A stretch of 64,000 nucleotides of DNA from Pseudobutyrivibrio ruminis DSM 9787 (GTDB lineage: Bacteria; Bacillota; Clostridia; Lachnospirales; Lachnospiraceae): positions 248,001-312,000 of the forward strand of contig NZ_OBMR01000005.1 of assembly GCF_900218035.1 (NCBI RefSeq). The letters run 5' to 3'. The notes below the pieces were generated by a model that saw only the letters and a program-made list of their open reading frames with translations, ran no database searches and was not told the origin of the DNA. Below, one piece after another: positions 8,626 through 16,280 of this stretch. The translations under genes were made by a program, and so were the position numbers. The stretch's first letter is position 1, and each line of letters begins with the position of its first letter.

Positions 8626-9813
8626 TTAATTTAAAACCTCTAGACTTCTGTCTAATATTCCATTGAAATGGGCAATGGCCATTCCATAGTTTACTATTGG
8701 AACCCCCTGCTCCACGCAATGCTTAGTTCGACTTTGCATCTCGCTAGCATTAATCATGCAGCCCCCGCAATGAACTACTAATTTATATTTTGATAAATCT
8801 TCTGGAAATTCATTTCCTGAAGAAAATTCAAAATCAACATCCTTACCTGTGTGCTTTCTAATCCATCCAGGTAATTTTACTGTTCCGATGTCGTTGCACT
8901 GTCTGTGATGTGTGCAAGCTTCGGCAATCAAAACCTTATCATTGTCCTGCAGATTTTTAAGTGCAGCAACGCCCTTTAGCTGGGTGTTAAGGCTTCCTCT
9001 GTATCTTGCCATCAATATGCTAAATGATGTCAAAAGTATATTTTCAGGCACCATCTTTGATACTGTTTCAAATGCTTGTGAATCAGTGATAACAAGTGAT
9101 ACCGATTTATCTTCATTAAGTACCTCTGTGAGCTCCTCTGGCTGGCAGCAGATGGCTTTGCATCTGTGGTCCAGCAGGTCTCTAAGAACCATTTGCTGAG
9201 GCAAGATGATACGTCCCTTTGGAGCTGATTCATCTATTGGAATGACAAGCACTACTGTGCTCTTTTCTGCTACTAAATCAGCAACAAGTGGTGGCTCTGT
9301 AATCTTTGGTGCAAGCTGAAGAAGTGCCTGCTTTACAGCCGCCATATCATCTTTTGTGGCATCCACATAAAGAAGCTTTTCCTCTGATGACAGTTCCTCA
9401 AAAGGATGACCAGCCATCTCATCTACGTGATTTTCAATGATGATATATGGGAGCTTACGTTCCTTAACCATCTTTAGGAAATCAACCTCTTCTTCTGTGA
9501 GGTGGTCTGCTCTGGCATCAAGTACCAAAACAACGATATCCATCTCATCAAGGATGCGGTATGTTCTTTCTTTTCTAAGCTCTCCTAGCTCTCCCTCATC
9601 ATCGAAACCAGCTGTATCAATGATGACAACTGGTCCCAATGGAAGAAGCTCCATAGTCTTTCTGACTGGATCTGTGGTGGTACCCTTGTGTGCAGACACA
9701 AGTGATACCGCCTGATTTGTAAGCTTATTTACAATGCTTGATTTTCCTGCATTTCTTATTCCAAAGAAGCCAATGTGAACACGCTGGCTACTAGGTGTAT
9801 TATTCAAGGACAT
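8626..9813 (-). CDS. hydF: [FeFe]-hydrogenase maturation GTPase HydF
   Basis: HydF is the scaffold on which the diiron subcluster is assembled before delivery to the hydrogenase. The N-terminal GTPase domain has a P-loop (GIRNAGKSS, residues 18-26), the G3 motif DTAGF and the HydF-typical segment TTTDPVRKTME. The C-terminal third has the cluster-binding motif: Cys-Thr-His-His-Arg, then HCGGCM. Length (395) is normal. It is placed between hydG and the hydrogenase gene. Confidence 0.95.
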   Translation of the reverse strand: MSLNNTPSSQRVHIGFFGIRNAGKSSIVNKLTNQAVSLVSAHKGTTTDPVRKTMELLPLGPVVIIDTAGFDDEGELGELRKERTYRILDEMDIVVLVLDARADHLTEEEVDFLKMVKERKLPYIIIENHVDEMAGHPFEELSSEEKLLYVDATKDDMAAVKQALLQLAPKITEPPLVADLVAEKSTVVLVIPIDESAPKGRIILPQQMVLRDLLDHRCKAICCQPEELTEVLNEDKSVSLVITDSQAFETVSKMVPENILLTSFSILMARYRGSLNTQLKGVAALKNLQDNDKVLIAEACTHHRQCNDIGTVKLPGWIRKHTGKDVDFEFSSGNEFPEDLSKYKLVVHCGGCMINASEMQSRTKHCVEQGVPIVNYGMAIAHFNGILDRSLEVLN

Positions 9814-9891
9814 TTTATTCTTCCTTTACAAAAACTTAGACACTGCAATTATACAAAATAACTTTGTCTAATTTATTAAAAAACTGAGAAC

Positions 9892-11334
9892 TTAGAAACG
9901 GAAATCACGTCTGTCTGAGTTCTTAATAGCTTCGATGTTTTCAAGAGCTATCTTTCTAACATTTTCCTTAGGAATCTTCTTGAGCTCGTCTTCAATCATC
10001 TTGTAACCAACTTCTCTTGTCTCCTCTGAAGCGTAGTCAACAAGGTACTCAGTAAGAGTCATAAGTGCGTTTGGATGGCAGCAATTGAGGATTTGTCCGC
10101 TCTTGCAAAGTGCCATAAATCTGTCACCAGTACGTCCTGCACGGTAGCATGCTGTACAGAATGAAGGGATGTGACCTGTCTCCATAAGCCAACGAACAAC
10201 CTCATCAAGTGTACGCTGATCTGAAACATCAAACTGCTCTGTATCGTGTGGTCTCTCCTCTTCTGTGTAGCCACCTACTGATGTACGGCTTCCACCTGAA
10301 ACCTGTGAAATACCAACCTGAAGCATCTTGCGACGAACTTCCTCTGATTCACGAGTAGAGATAATCATTCCTGTGTAAGGAACTGCAATTCTGATACAAG
10401 CTGCAATCTTTGTGAACATGTCATCTGGGATTGAGTTGTCGAATGCTTCTGGATCGATGTCATCAGCGTGCTTTACACGTGGAACTGAGATTGTGTGAGG
10501 GCCTACGCCGTGAACAGCCTCAAGGTGCTCAGCGTGCATAAGAAGTCCTGCGAACTCGTACTTGTAGCTTTCAAGACCGAAGAGAACTCCAAGTCCTACA
10601 TCGTCGATTCCACCTTCCATAGCACGGTCCATAGCCTCTGTATGGTATGCGTAATCATGCTTTGGTCCTGTTGGATGAAGCTCCTCATAGCTCTTTTTGT
10701 TGTATGTCTCCTGGAAGAGGATGTATGTACCGATTCCTGCTTCCTTGAGCTTGCGATAGTTTTCAACTGTTGTAGCAGCGATATTTACATTAACACGACG
10801 GATATCGCCATTTTTGTGATGAATGCTGTAGATTGTGTTGATGCACTCAAGGATGTACTCGATAGGGTTGTTTACAGGATCCTCACCAGCTTCGATGGCA
10901 AGTCTCTTGTGTCCCATATCCTGAAGTGCGATAACCTCAGCCTTAACCTCTTCCTGTGTAAGCTTCTTACGTCCGATGTGCTTGTTCTTTGCGTGATATG
11001 GACAGTAAACACAGCCATTTACACAATAGTTTGAAAGATAAAGTGGTGCAAAGAGAACGATACGGTTGCCATAGAAAGCATCCTTGATTTCCTGTGCTAC
11101 CTGATACATCTTTTCGATGTATTTAGGCTCCTCGCATGCCAGTAAAACTGATGCCTCACGATGAGTAAGTCCCTTGCATGTGCAGCCTTCTGCTGTCTTT
11201 ACTGGACGAGCCTTTTCTAGTAATTCTTCGATTAATTCGAAGTTATTCTTATTTGCCTCTGCATACTCGATAGTATCTAAGATTTCCTGATTGTCGATAA
11301 ACTCTTCTGCTTTTAAAGATTTTACATTGTACAT
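9892..11334 (-). CDS. hydG: [FeFe]-hydrogenase maturation radical SAM tyrosine lyase HydG
   Basis: HydG cleaves tyrosine to give the CO and CN ligands of the H-cluster, with p-cresol as by-product. The radical SAM CxxxCxxC motif is NYCVNGCVYC (C104, C108 and C111). The C-terminal auxiliary cluster is present as CTACYRAGRTGDRFM, with further cysteines in LNCCHPNAL. At 480 residues it is full length. It follows hydE by 28 bases. The related thiamine enzyme ThiH is excluded by the C-terminal cluster region and the gene context. Confidence 0.96.
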   Translation of the reverse strand: MYNVKSLKAEEFIDNQEILDTIEYAEANKNNFELIEELLEKARPVKTAEGCTCKGLTHREASVLLACEEPKYIEKMYQVAQEIKDAFYGNRIVLFAPLYLSNYCVNGCVYCPYHAKNKHIGRKKLTQEEVKAEVIALQDMGHKRLAIEAGEDPVNNPIEYILECINTIYSIHHKNGDIRRVNVNIAATTVENYRKLKEAGIGTYILFQETYNKKSYEELHPTGPKHDYAYHTEAMDRAMEGGIDDVGLGVLFGLESYKYEFAGLLMHAEHLEAVHGVGPHTISVPRVKHADDIDPEAFDNSIPDDMFTKIAACIRIAVPYTGMIISTRESEEVRRKMLQVGISQVSGGSRTSVGGYTEEERPHDTEQFDVSDQRTLDEVVRWLMETGHIPSFCTACYRAGRTGDRFMALCKSGQILNCCHPNALMTLTEYLVDYASEETREVGYKMIEDELKKIPKENVRKIALENIEAIKNSDRRDFRF

Positions 11335-11362
11335 TTTTATACCTCACTTGACTGTTTTAAAT

Positions 11363-12415
11363 CTATAAACCAGCTCTGTTTCCAGGGTCAGTAACAATTT
11401 TATACCCAATACTCTCCATGCGCTGGCCTAAACAGCCTAAGCACTCGGCAGCTTCCTCGCCTGTGCAAATCTTATTATCGTATAAAGCGTATTTCTTTCT
11501 AACACCGGTAGGTGAAAGATTTGGCATGACTACATTAGCACCAGCCTTTATTCCCATTTCCCTGCCCTTTGGATGAATTGTGCCAAGGGCTGTGGTGGCT
11601 GGAAGTAGTACCTGTGGATAAATCATCCTAAGTAATGAAAGACAAAACAGTGTTGTCTCCAATGTGCCACTAGGGCTATTTGCAAATGGTGTTTCCTTAT
11701 GGCTAATGAATGGACCTATACCACACATATCTGGCTTGAATTCTTCAACGAATTTCAAATCCATAGCTAAGTCATAAGTGGTCTGGCCAGGTGATTCCAC
11801 CATGAAGCCTGCACCAACCTGATAACCAATCTCTTTAAGATTCTTCAAGCATTCCATGCGATTGTCCCATGAAAGCTCTGCCGGATGAAGCTTTGCATAA
11901 AGCTCTGGGTTAGCAGTTTCATGCCTGAGCAAGTAGCGTCTGGCACCTGCCTCGTAGTACTTTTGATAGCTTTCCTTTGAGCGTTCCCCGATGGAAAGTG
12001 TAACAACCAAATCATCATGGGATGCCTTTATTCTGCGAATGATATCGCATATATCCTCATCGCTGTAAGAGAAATCCTCACCGCCCTGTAGGACGATAGT
12101 TCTGAAACCAAGTGCGTAGCCTTCATCGGCGCACTCTACAATGGTATCAGCTGAAAGACGGTATCTCTCACAGTTGTGATTGTCTCTTCTGATTCCGCAG
12201 TATAAACAGTTGTTTCTGCAGAAATTAGTGAACTCCACCAGACCTCTGATGAATACTTTGTTGCCATAGTGCTGTTGCTGATACTTGCGAGCATACTCTG
12301 CTGCAAGGTCCATCAGCTCCTGATTGCGATGATCAAGTAAATACTGGTACTCTTCAGTCGGAAGTGAATGTTCTGTATTTAATTTATCTAATAACTGTCT
12401 TGCTTTTGTATCCAT
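11363..12415 (-). CDS. hydE: [FeFe]-hydrogenase maturation radical SAM enzyme HydE
   Basis: HydE is the radical SAM protein needed to build the azadithiolate-bridged diiron unit. The CxxxCxxC motif is NFCRNNCLYC (C66, C70 and C73), and the biotin-synthase-like segment following it (GIRRDNHNCERYRL) is typical. Length 350 fits. It is the first gene of the hydEGF-hydrogenase unit and has an extended -10 promoter upstream. Confidence 0.95.
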   Translation of the reverse strand: MDTKARQLLDKLNTEHSLPTEEYQYLLDHRNQELMDLAAEYARKYQQQHYGNKVFIRGLVEFTNFCRNNCLYCGIRRDNHNCERYRLSADTIVECADEGYALGFRTIVLQGGEDFSYSDEDICDIIRRIKASHDDLVVTLSIGERSKESYQKYYEAGARRYLLRHETANPELYAKLHPAELSWDNRMECLKNLKEIGYQVGAGFMVESPGQTTYDLAMDLKFVEEFKPDMCGIGPFISHKETPFANSPSGTLETTLFCLSLLRMIYPQVLLPATTALGTIHPKGREMGIKAGANVVMPNLSPTGVRKKYALYDNKICTGEEAAECLGCLGQRMESIGYKIVTDPGNRAGL

Positions 12416-12458
12416 AACCTAATTGATAAAAAATATCGTTTATTTTTTCACAATCAAT

Positions 12459-12467
12459 ACTATACCA
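12459..12467 (-). promoter_or_regulatory. Extended -10 promoter of hydE
   Basis: The minus strand reads TTGTGGTATAGTAT, identical over 14 bases to the ech promoter. The -10 is TATAGT (12459-12464), preceded by TGG. Confidence 0.55.
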
Positions 12468-12541
12468 CAAAACTACGTAGCTTTTTTGTTTATTCTTTCA
12501 TTTTGCTGTTCTTTTTTGTATACAAAAATTTACTAGAAAAA

Positions 12542-12570
12542 AGAGAGCTGGCAACCGCTGCCAACTCTCT
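12542..12570. terminator. Bidirectional-looking terminator
   Basis: The stem AGAGAG-TGGCA/TGCCA-CTCTCT has one mismatch and is flanked by A and T runs on both sides. In the minus direction it ends the transcript of the 12749-15997 surface-protein gene before the hydE promoter. Confidence 0.85.
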
Positions 12571-12587
12571 CTTTTTTCGTAGGATAA

Positions 12588-12716
12588 TTATTGTTGTTTA
12601 CTCAATTGGAGCTTCTTTAACTGCTTTCTGGTTTTGTGATTCTCCAACATCGTCTTTATCATCCTCACTTTCAGAATTAGAACCTTCATAACCTCTTTGA
12701 CCTCACCCTTCAACAT
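12588..12716 (-). other. Doubtful 42-codon open frame downstream of the surface-protein gene
   Basis: The 160 bases between the surface-protein stop (12749) and its terminator are mostly open. One frame begins with ATG at 12716 and runs 42 codons but has no ribosome site. An overlapping frame, ending at 12598, encodes an acidic Ser/Glu/Asp-rich tail (GSNSESEDDKDDVGE) but has a TGA just upstream and no start. It may be the decayed 3' end of a former gene or plain untranslated sequence. Confidence 0.25.
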
Positions 12717-12748
12717 TTATTTAAGTAATTGTCGCAGTTAAAACCCAA

Positions 12749-15700
12749 TTACTTAACTTTCTTAGCATCTGCCTTCTTCTTAGCATATGCTGTAGATCCT
12801 GTAAGTACTGCAATGATAAGGAGTAACCATCCCCACCATGTTCTTGCGAAGAATCCCTTCTGAGTTTCTCCTGCAAGTGGTACTAAATCTTCTTCAACTG
12901 TTGTTGTATCTTCTGTATCCTCAACTACTGCATCATCTGCATCGCCACCTGCAAGTGGTGTCTCAGCCTCGTCGATTGTAGTTGTATTGTTTGCTGCAAC
13001 TGTTCTAGCTCTACGAGCTCTTCTTGCCTGGCCTGCTGCAGGTACTGCTTCATCAGGAATAACTTCCTCATCTGCTTCTTCAACAGTTGTTGCTGTTGTA
13101 ACTGATGGATATTTAACAGGCTCACCTGCTGGAATATAGATTGCAGGATACTTATCACTGTATGCCTGAGTTGCTGTGTTAAGAGCAGCCTTAGCATCAT
13201 CAAGTGTAGCCTTTGCATCATCGTATGCCTGCTGAGCATCTGCAAGTCTAAGCTCCCACTCAAGAACCTGAAGTGATAAGATTGCGCCATCCTTGTTAAG
13301 ATCATCAATCTTAGCCTGGATATCTGTTACCTTATCCTGAGCTGCTCCTACAGCTAACTTTGCGTCTGCAAGCTGCTTAAGTAGTGTAGCGTAGTTAGAT
13401 AATGTTGTGTTAGTGCCGTTGATCTGGTTTGTGTATCCACTTACAAGGTCAGTAGCGTTTTGTACGTTTCTGTATACCTTGCCATATTCATTTGCAACAC
13501 CTGCAGTGTATGTATCTGTGTAGTTAGCACCTGCTGCATCAACTGTATATGTTCTTGTTGCATAATCAAGAATATACTTATAATAATCAGTAGTCTGAAT
13601 ATTACTATACTTATAATTAAAATCTGTAATAGTTTTATCTGGATTAGCTGAATTTGCTGCTGCTATGGCTGCTGCAACTGCATCTTCTGGTTTTTCAAAC
13701 TTCTGACCAAGTATTTCTCCTGTTAGCTGATACTGCTTAACATAGAAAAATGTCTTATTAACAAGATTAAAATTAAATCCTTTATCATCAGCAACTACAA
13801 CTACATGTTGAGTCTCTTCAAAATCACTTATGATTTGTTCAACATTATCATCATTATTTGTAATCCAATCCCAGAATTGCTTAAATGAATTATAATCCTT
13901 TGCCGCATCCTGAACTTCTGTATATGTTACTTCATAATTGGCACTTGCAGTACCCCTATAGTGATTTACTTTAAGTTTATCCGTTCTTGTTGATGTTGTT
14001 GTCTCATTATTAGTTGAAGTAAAAGTAAGATCCGCATAGTCATAATATGGAATCGAAAAAGCTTCGTACCACTCTCTATATGGACCAGACTTATAACTAT
14101 CTTTAATTCTCTTTAATTCTATATCTCTCTCTACCTCAGCAGCCTTCTCTGCAACATCCTTAATATAATGTTCTGCAATAGTAGTTTTAGTTACTGTACC
14201 TGTTTCCTTATATACAGGAGCATACCATCCAGAAATCTTGTAGTATGGTGTAACTGATGTAACCTGCTTTAAAACTGCATCTGTAAGATTAGCTAACGCA
14301 GCATTAGCCGCAGTAGTGGCCTCTGCCTCGCTTGTAAATCCATCAGCAGACACGCTTTCGCCATTTACATAAGTGTAAACACGTTTTTCTGTGTAATTTG
14401 TAACAACCTTAACATAGTTACCATTAGCGTCAAAATAACATATTGTAGTAGCCTCATCACCTGTAGCAACTTCTTCTACGGTAACAACAGTCTTTTCTGT
14501 ACCATCCTTAAGCTTATGGATACCAGTATCAGATTCTAATCCTTCTGTTTCAGCATCACCCCAGTTACCAAGAAGAACGTAACCTAATGTATACTTAGCC
14601 TTCTCTTCATCTGTTTTGAGATTATACTGATCCTGTGATAAATAAGTTGTTTTACCTTCTTCATCAGTATACTCATATCTTCTTACAGCTGTTCCATTTG
14701 TAACTGCTGTTTCGATTTCAGTACCATTTAAGGAAACAAGCTTCTCTTCACCATTCTCATCAGTAGTTGTGTACTCGTAACGAACTTCCTTTTCGAAGAG
14801 CTCTACAACACCATTATTAATAGCATAGCCAAGATTGAATGAATTTGTAGCTACAACTGCGCCAGACTCATCAAGAACATTATATGTAACACTTACAAGG
14901 TTAAGAGCTGCATCCTCGTTCTCCACAGCATCTGAAACAGTTACCTCTAATGTCTGACCTTCAGCAAGCTGAACTGGATTAACTGTTGCTAAATAATAAT
15001 TCTCAACTACTGCTGCAATATACTTGTTTGTAGCTGCTGCAGCCTTATCGCTCTCTGCATATTCCTTATCTGCTGACGCAAGAACACCTGCAGCTGACTC
15101 AGCAAGTGCTTTTTCTGCCTGCTTAACAGCCTTCTCGAGCTCATCAACCTTTGCCTGCAATGTTGCTAAGTCTGTTTCTGCATATCCCAAATCTATTTTT
15201 GCAGCAGAAATATTATCCTGATATCTTTCAGTTGCTGCATCGAGGTCACTCTTAGCATCCGCATATGCGCTCTTCGCATCTGCAAGATCCTGTGCCTTTT
15301 CATTATATGTCTGCTGTGCATCTGCTACTGACTGCTGTGCTGTAGCAATAAGTGTAGCAGCATTTTCCTGTGAATCAGTTGCAACTGCAACTACTGCTGC
15401 ATTTGCATCCTGCTTTGCCTTATTAACTGCTGAAGTAACATCAGAAGCTGCTGATTCAGCATTACCTACTGCTGTGTTAGCATTTGCTGCTGCCTCATCC
15501 ATATCATCTGCTGCGTCTTTAATAAGTTCAGCATCAGTTGCTGCGTCTGCGATTTCCATTGCTGCAGCATCAGAAGCGTCCTGAATAGCCTTAGCTGTAT
15601 CCTGATAGTTACCAGTAACTGTTTCTGTTACCTTATTGCCATCTTCATCTTCAACAACATTACCATTTTCATCAACAACTTCGATTTCTAATTCATAATT

Positions 15701-15997
15701 CTCATCTGAAGAAAATGCGTCATTTGTAGCATCAACAACATTTTCAATCTGTGTAGCTACAGCGTCCTTATCTGCTGGTAAATCTACGCCATGATTATAA
15801 GTGTCATCAAGCGCTGCTGTATCATTTACAACAGTCTGCTCTGCCACATTAGTCTCTGCCTCTTGAGAAGCTGTGCTTGGTTCCGCTGGCTGTCCCCCCT
15901 CTGTTGACTCCTCTGCAAATACAGGTACGCTCAATGAGCTTGCAATTGTAATTGCTGATAAGCCAACTGACATTGCTTTTACTACATTCTTCTTCAT
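12749..15997 (-). CDS. Large coiled-coil cell-surface protein, membrane anchored
   Basis: This 1082-residue protein has an N-terminal signal peptide (MKKNVVKAMSVGL...VPVFAEE, residues 1-29) and then an acidic linker. An Ala-rich heptad region predicted as coiled coil spans about residues 150-300. A large central beta-rich region with many Tyr, Thr and Glu follows, then a second coiled coil (about 890-985), an acidic Thr/Glu linker and one C-terminal membrane helix (WWGWLLLIIAVLTGSTAYA) ending in KKKADAKKVK. The anchor region has VPLAGETQKG where sortase substrates have LPxTG, so a standard sorting signal is missing. It is a paralogue of the next gene: same order of parts and a shared block starting VVENYY / VVEHYY. 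Its promoter carries a TTGCCA direct repeat that probably binds the neighbouring LytTR regulator. An adhesin or cell-wall scaffold role is inference. Confidence 0.8.
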   Translation of the reverse strand: MKKNVVKAMSVGLSAITIASSLSVPVFAEESTEGGQPAEPSTASQEAETNVAEQTVVNDTAALDDTYNHGVDLPADKDAVATQIENVVDATNDAFSSDENYELEIEVVDENGNVVEDEDGNKVTETVTGNYQDTAKAIQDASDAAAMEIADAATDAELIKDAADDMDEAAANANTAVGNAESAASDVTSAVNKAKQDANAAVVAVATDSQENAATLIATAQQSVADAQQTYNEKAQDLADAKSAYADAKSDLDAATERYQDNISAAKIDLGYAETDLATLQAKVDELEKAVKQAEKALAESAAGVLASADKEYAESDKAAAATNKYIAAVVENYYLATVNPVQLAEGQTLEVTVSDAVENEDAALNLVSVTYNVLDESGAVVATNSFNLGYAINNGVVELFEKEVRYEYTTTDENGEEKLVSLNGTEIETAVTNGTAVRRYEYTDEEGKTTYLSQDQYNLKTDEEKAKYTLGYVLLGNWGDAETEGLESDTGIHKLKDGTEKTVVTVEEVATGDEATTICYFDANGNYVKVVTNYTEKRVYTYVNGESVSADGFTSEAEATTAANAALANLTDAVLKQVTSVTPYYKISGWYAPVYKETGTVTKTTIAEHYIKDVAEKAAEVERDIELKRIKDSYKSGPYREWYEAFSIPYYDYADLTFTSTNNETTTSTRTDKLKVNHYRGTASANYEVTYTEVQDAAKDYNSFKQFWDWITNNDDNVEQIISDFEETQHVVVVADDKGFNFNLVNKTFFYVKQYQLTGEILGQKFEKPEDAVAAAIAAANSANPDKTITDFNYKYSNIQTTDYYKYILDYATRTYTVDAAGANYTDTYTAGVANEYGKVYRNVQNATDLVSGYTNQINGTNTTLSNYATLLKQLADAKLAVGAAQDKVTDIQAKIDDLNKDGAILSLQVLEWELRLADAQQAYDDAKATLDDAKAALNTATQAYSDKYPAIYIPAGEPVKYPSVTTATTVEEADEEVIPDEAVPAAGQARRARRARTVAANNTTTIDEAETPLAGGDADDAVVEDTEDTTTVEEDLVPLAGETQKGFFARTWWGWLLLIIAVLTGSTAYAKKKADAKKVK

Positions 15998-16086
15998 ACG
16001 TATAAATTCCTTTCCCTAAACCGTACATTACGCATTGTTAACATTTCTTGAATTGAATGTGAACGTTGCGTGAACATCTGTTATAA

Positions 16087-16147
16087 AATATAACATCGAA
16101 AATCGTTACGTACAATAACGTTGGCAAAATGTGACATTTTTTGGCAA
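16087..16147 (-). promoter_or_regulatory. Promoter with paired LytTR-type direct repeats (gene 12749-15997)
   Basis: On the minus strand TTGCCA occurs at 16147-16142 and again at 16127-16122, 20 bases apart. A -35 TTGTAC (16115-16110) begins 12 bases after the second repeat starts, and a -10 TATATT (16092-16087) lies 17 bases on. The arrangement matches the promoter at 18588-18647. Paired direct repeats about two helical turns apart are typical of LytTR-domain binding sites. Confidence 0.7.
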
Positions 16148-16246
16148 GATATTTTTAAAGCTAATAATTACTATTATTTTTCAACATTTTCGTAAATATT
16201 TTTCCCTCCCAGATAGTAAGAAGCCATCCAATCTCCAAAATAAAAA

Positions 16247-16272
16247 AACTAGCCAGCATATGCTGACTAGTT
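16247..16272 (-). terminator. Terminator of the 16281-18539 gene
   Basis: AACTAG.CAGCAT / ATGCTG.CTAGTT form a tight hairpin followed by TTTTTTT on the minus strand, 8 bases past the stop codon. Confidence 0.9.
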
Positions 16273-16280
16273 AGTAACTA

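Noticed and set aside
10495-11034. 179-codon plus-strand ORF
   Set aside because: It is antisense to hydG, whose radical SAM motifs prove the minus frame; no ribosome site or family match.
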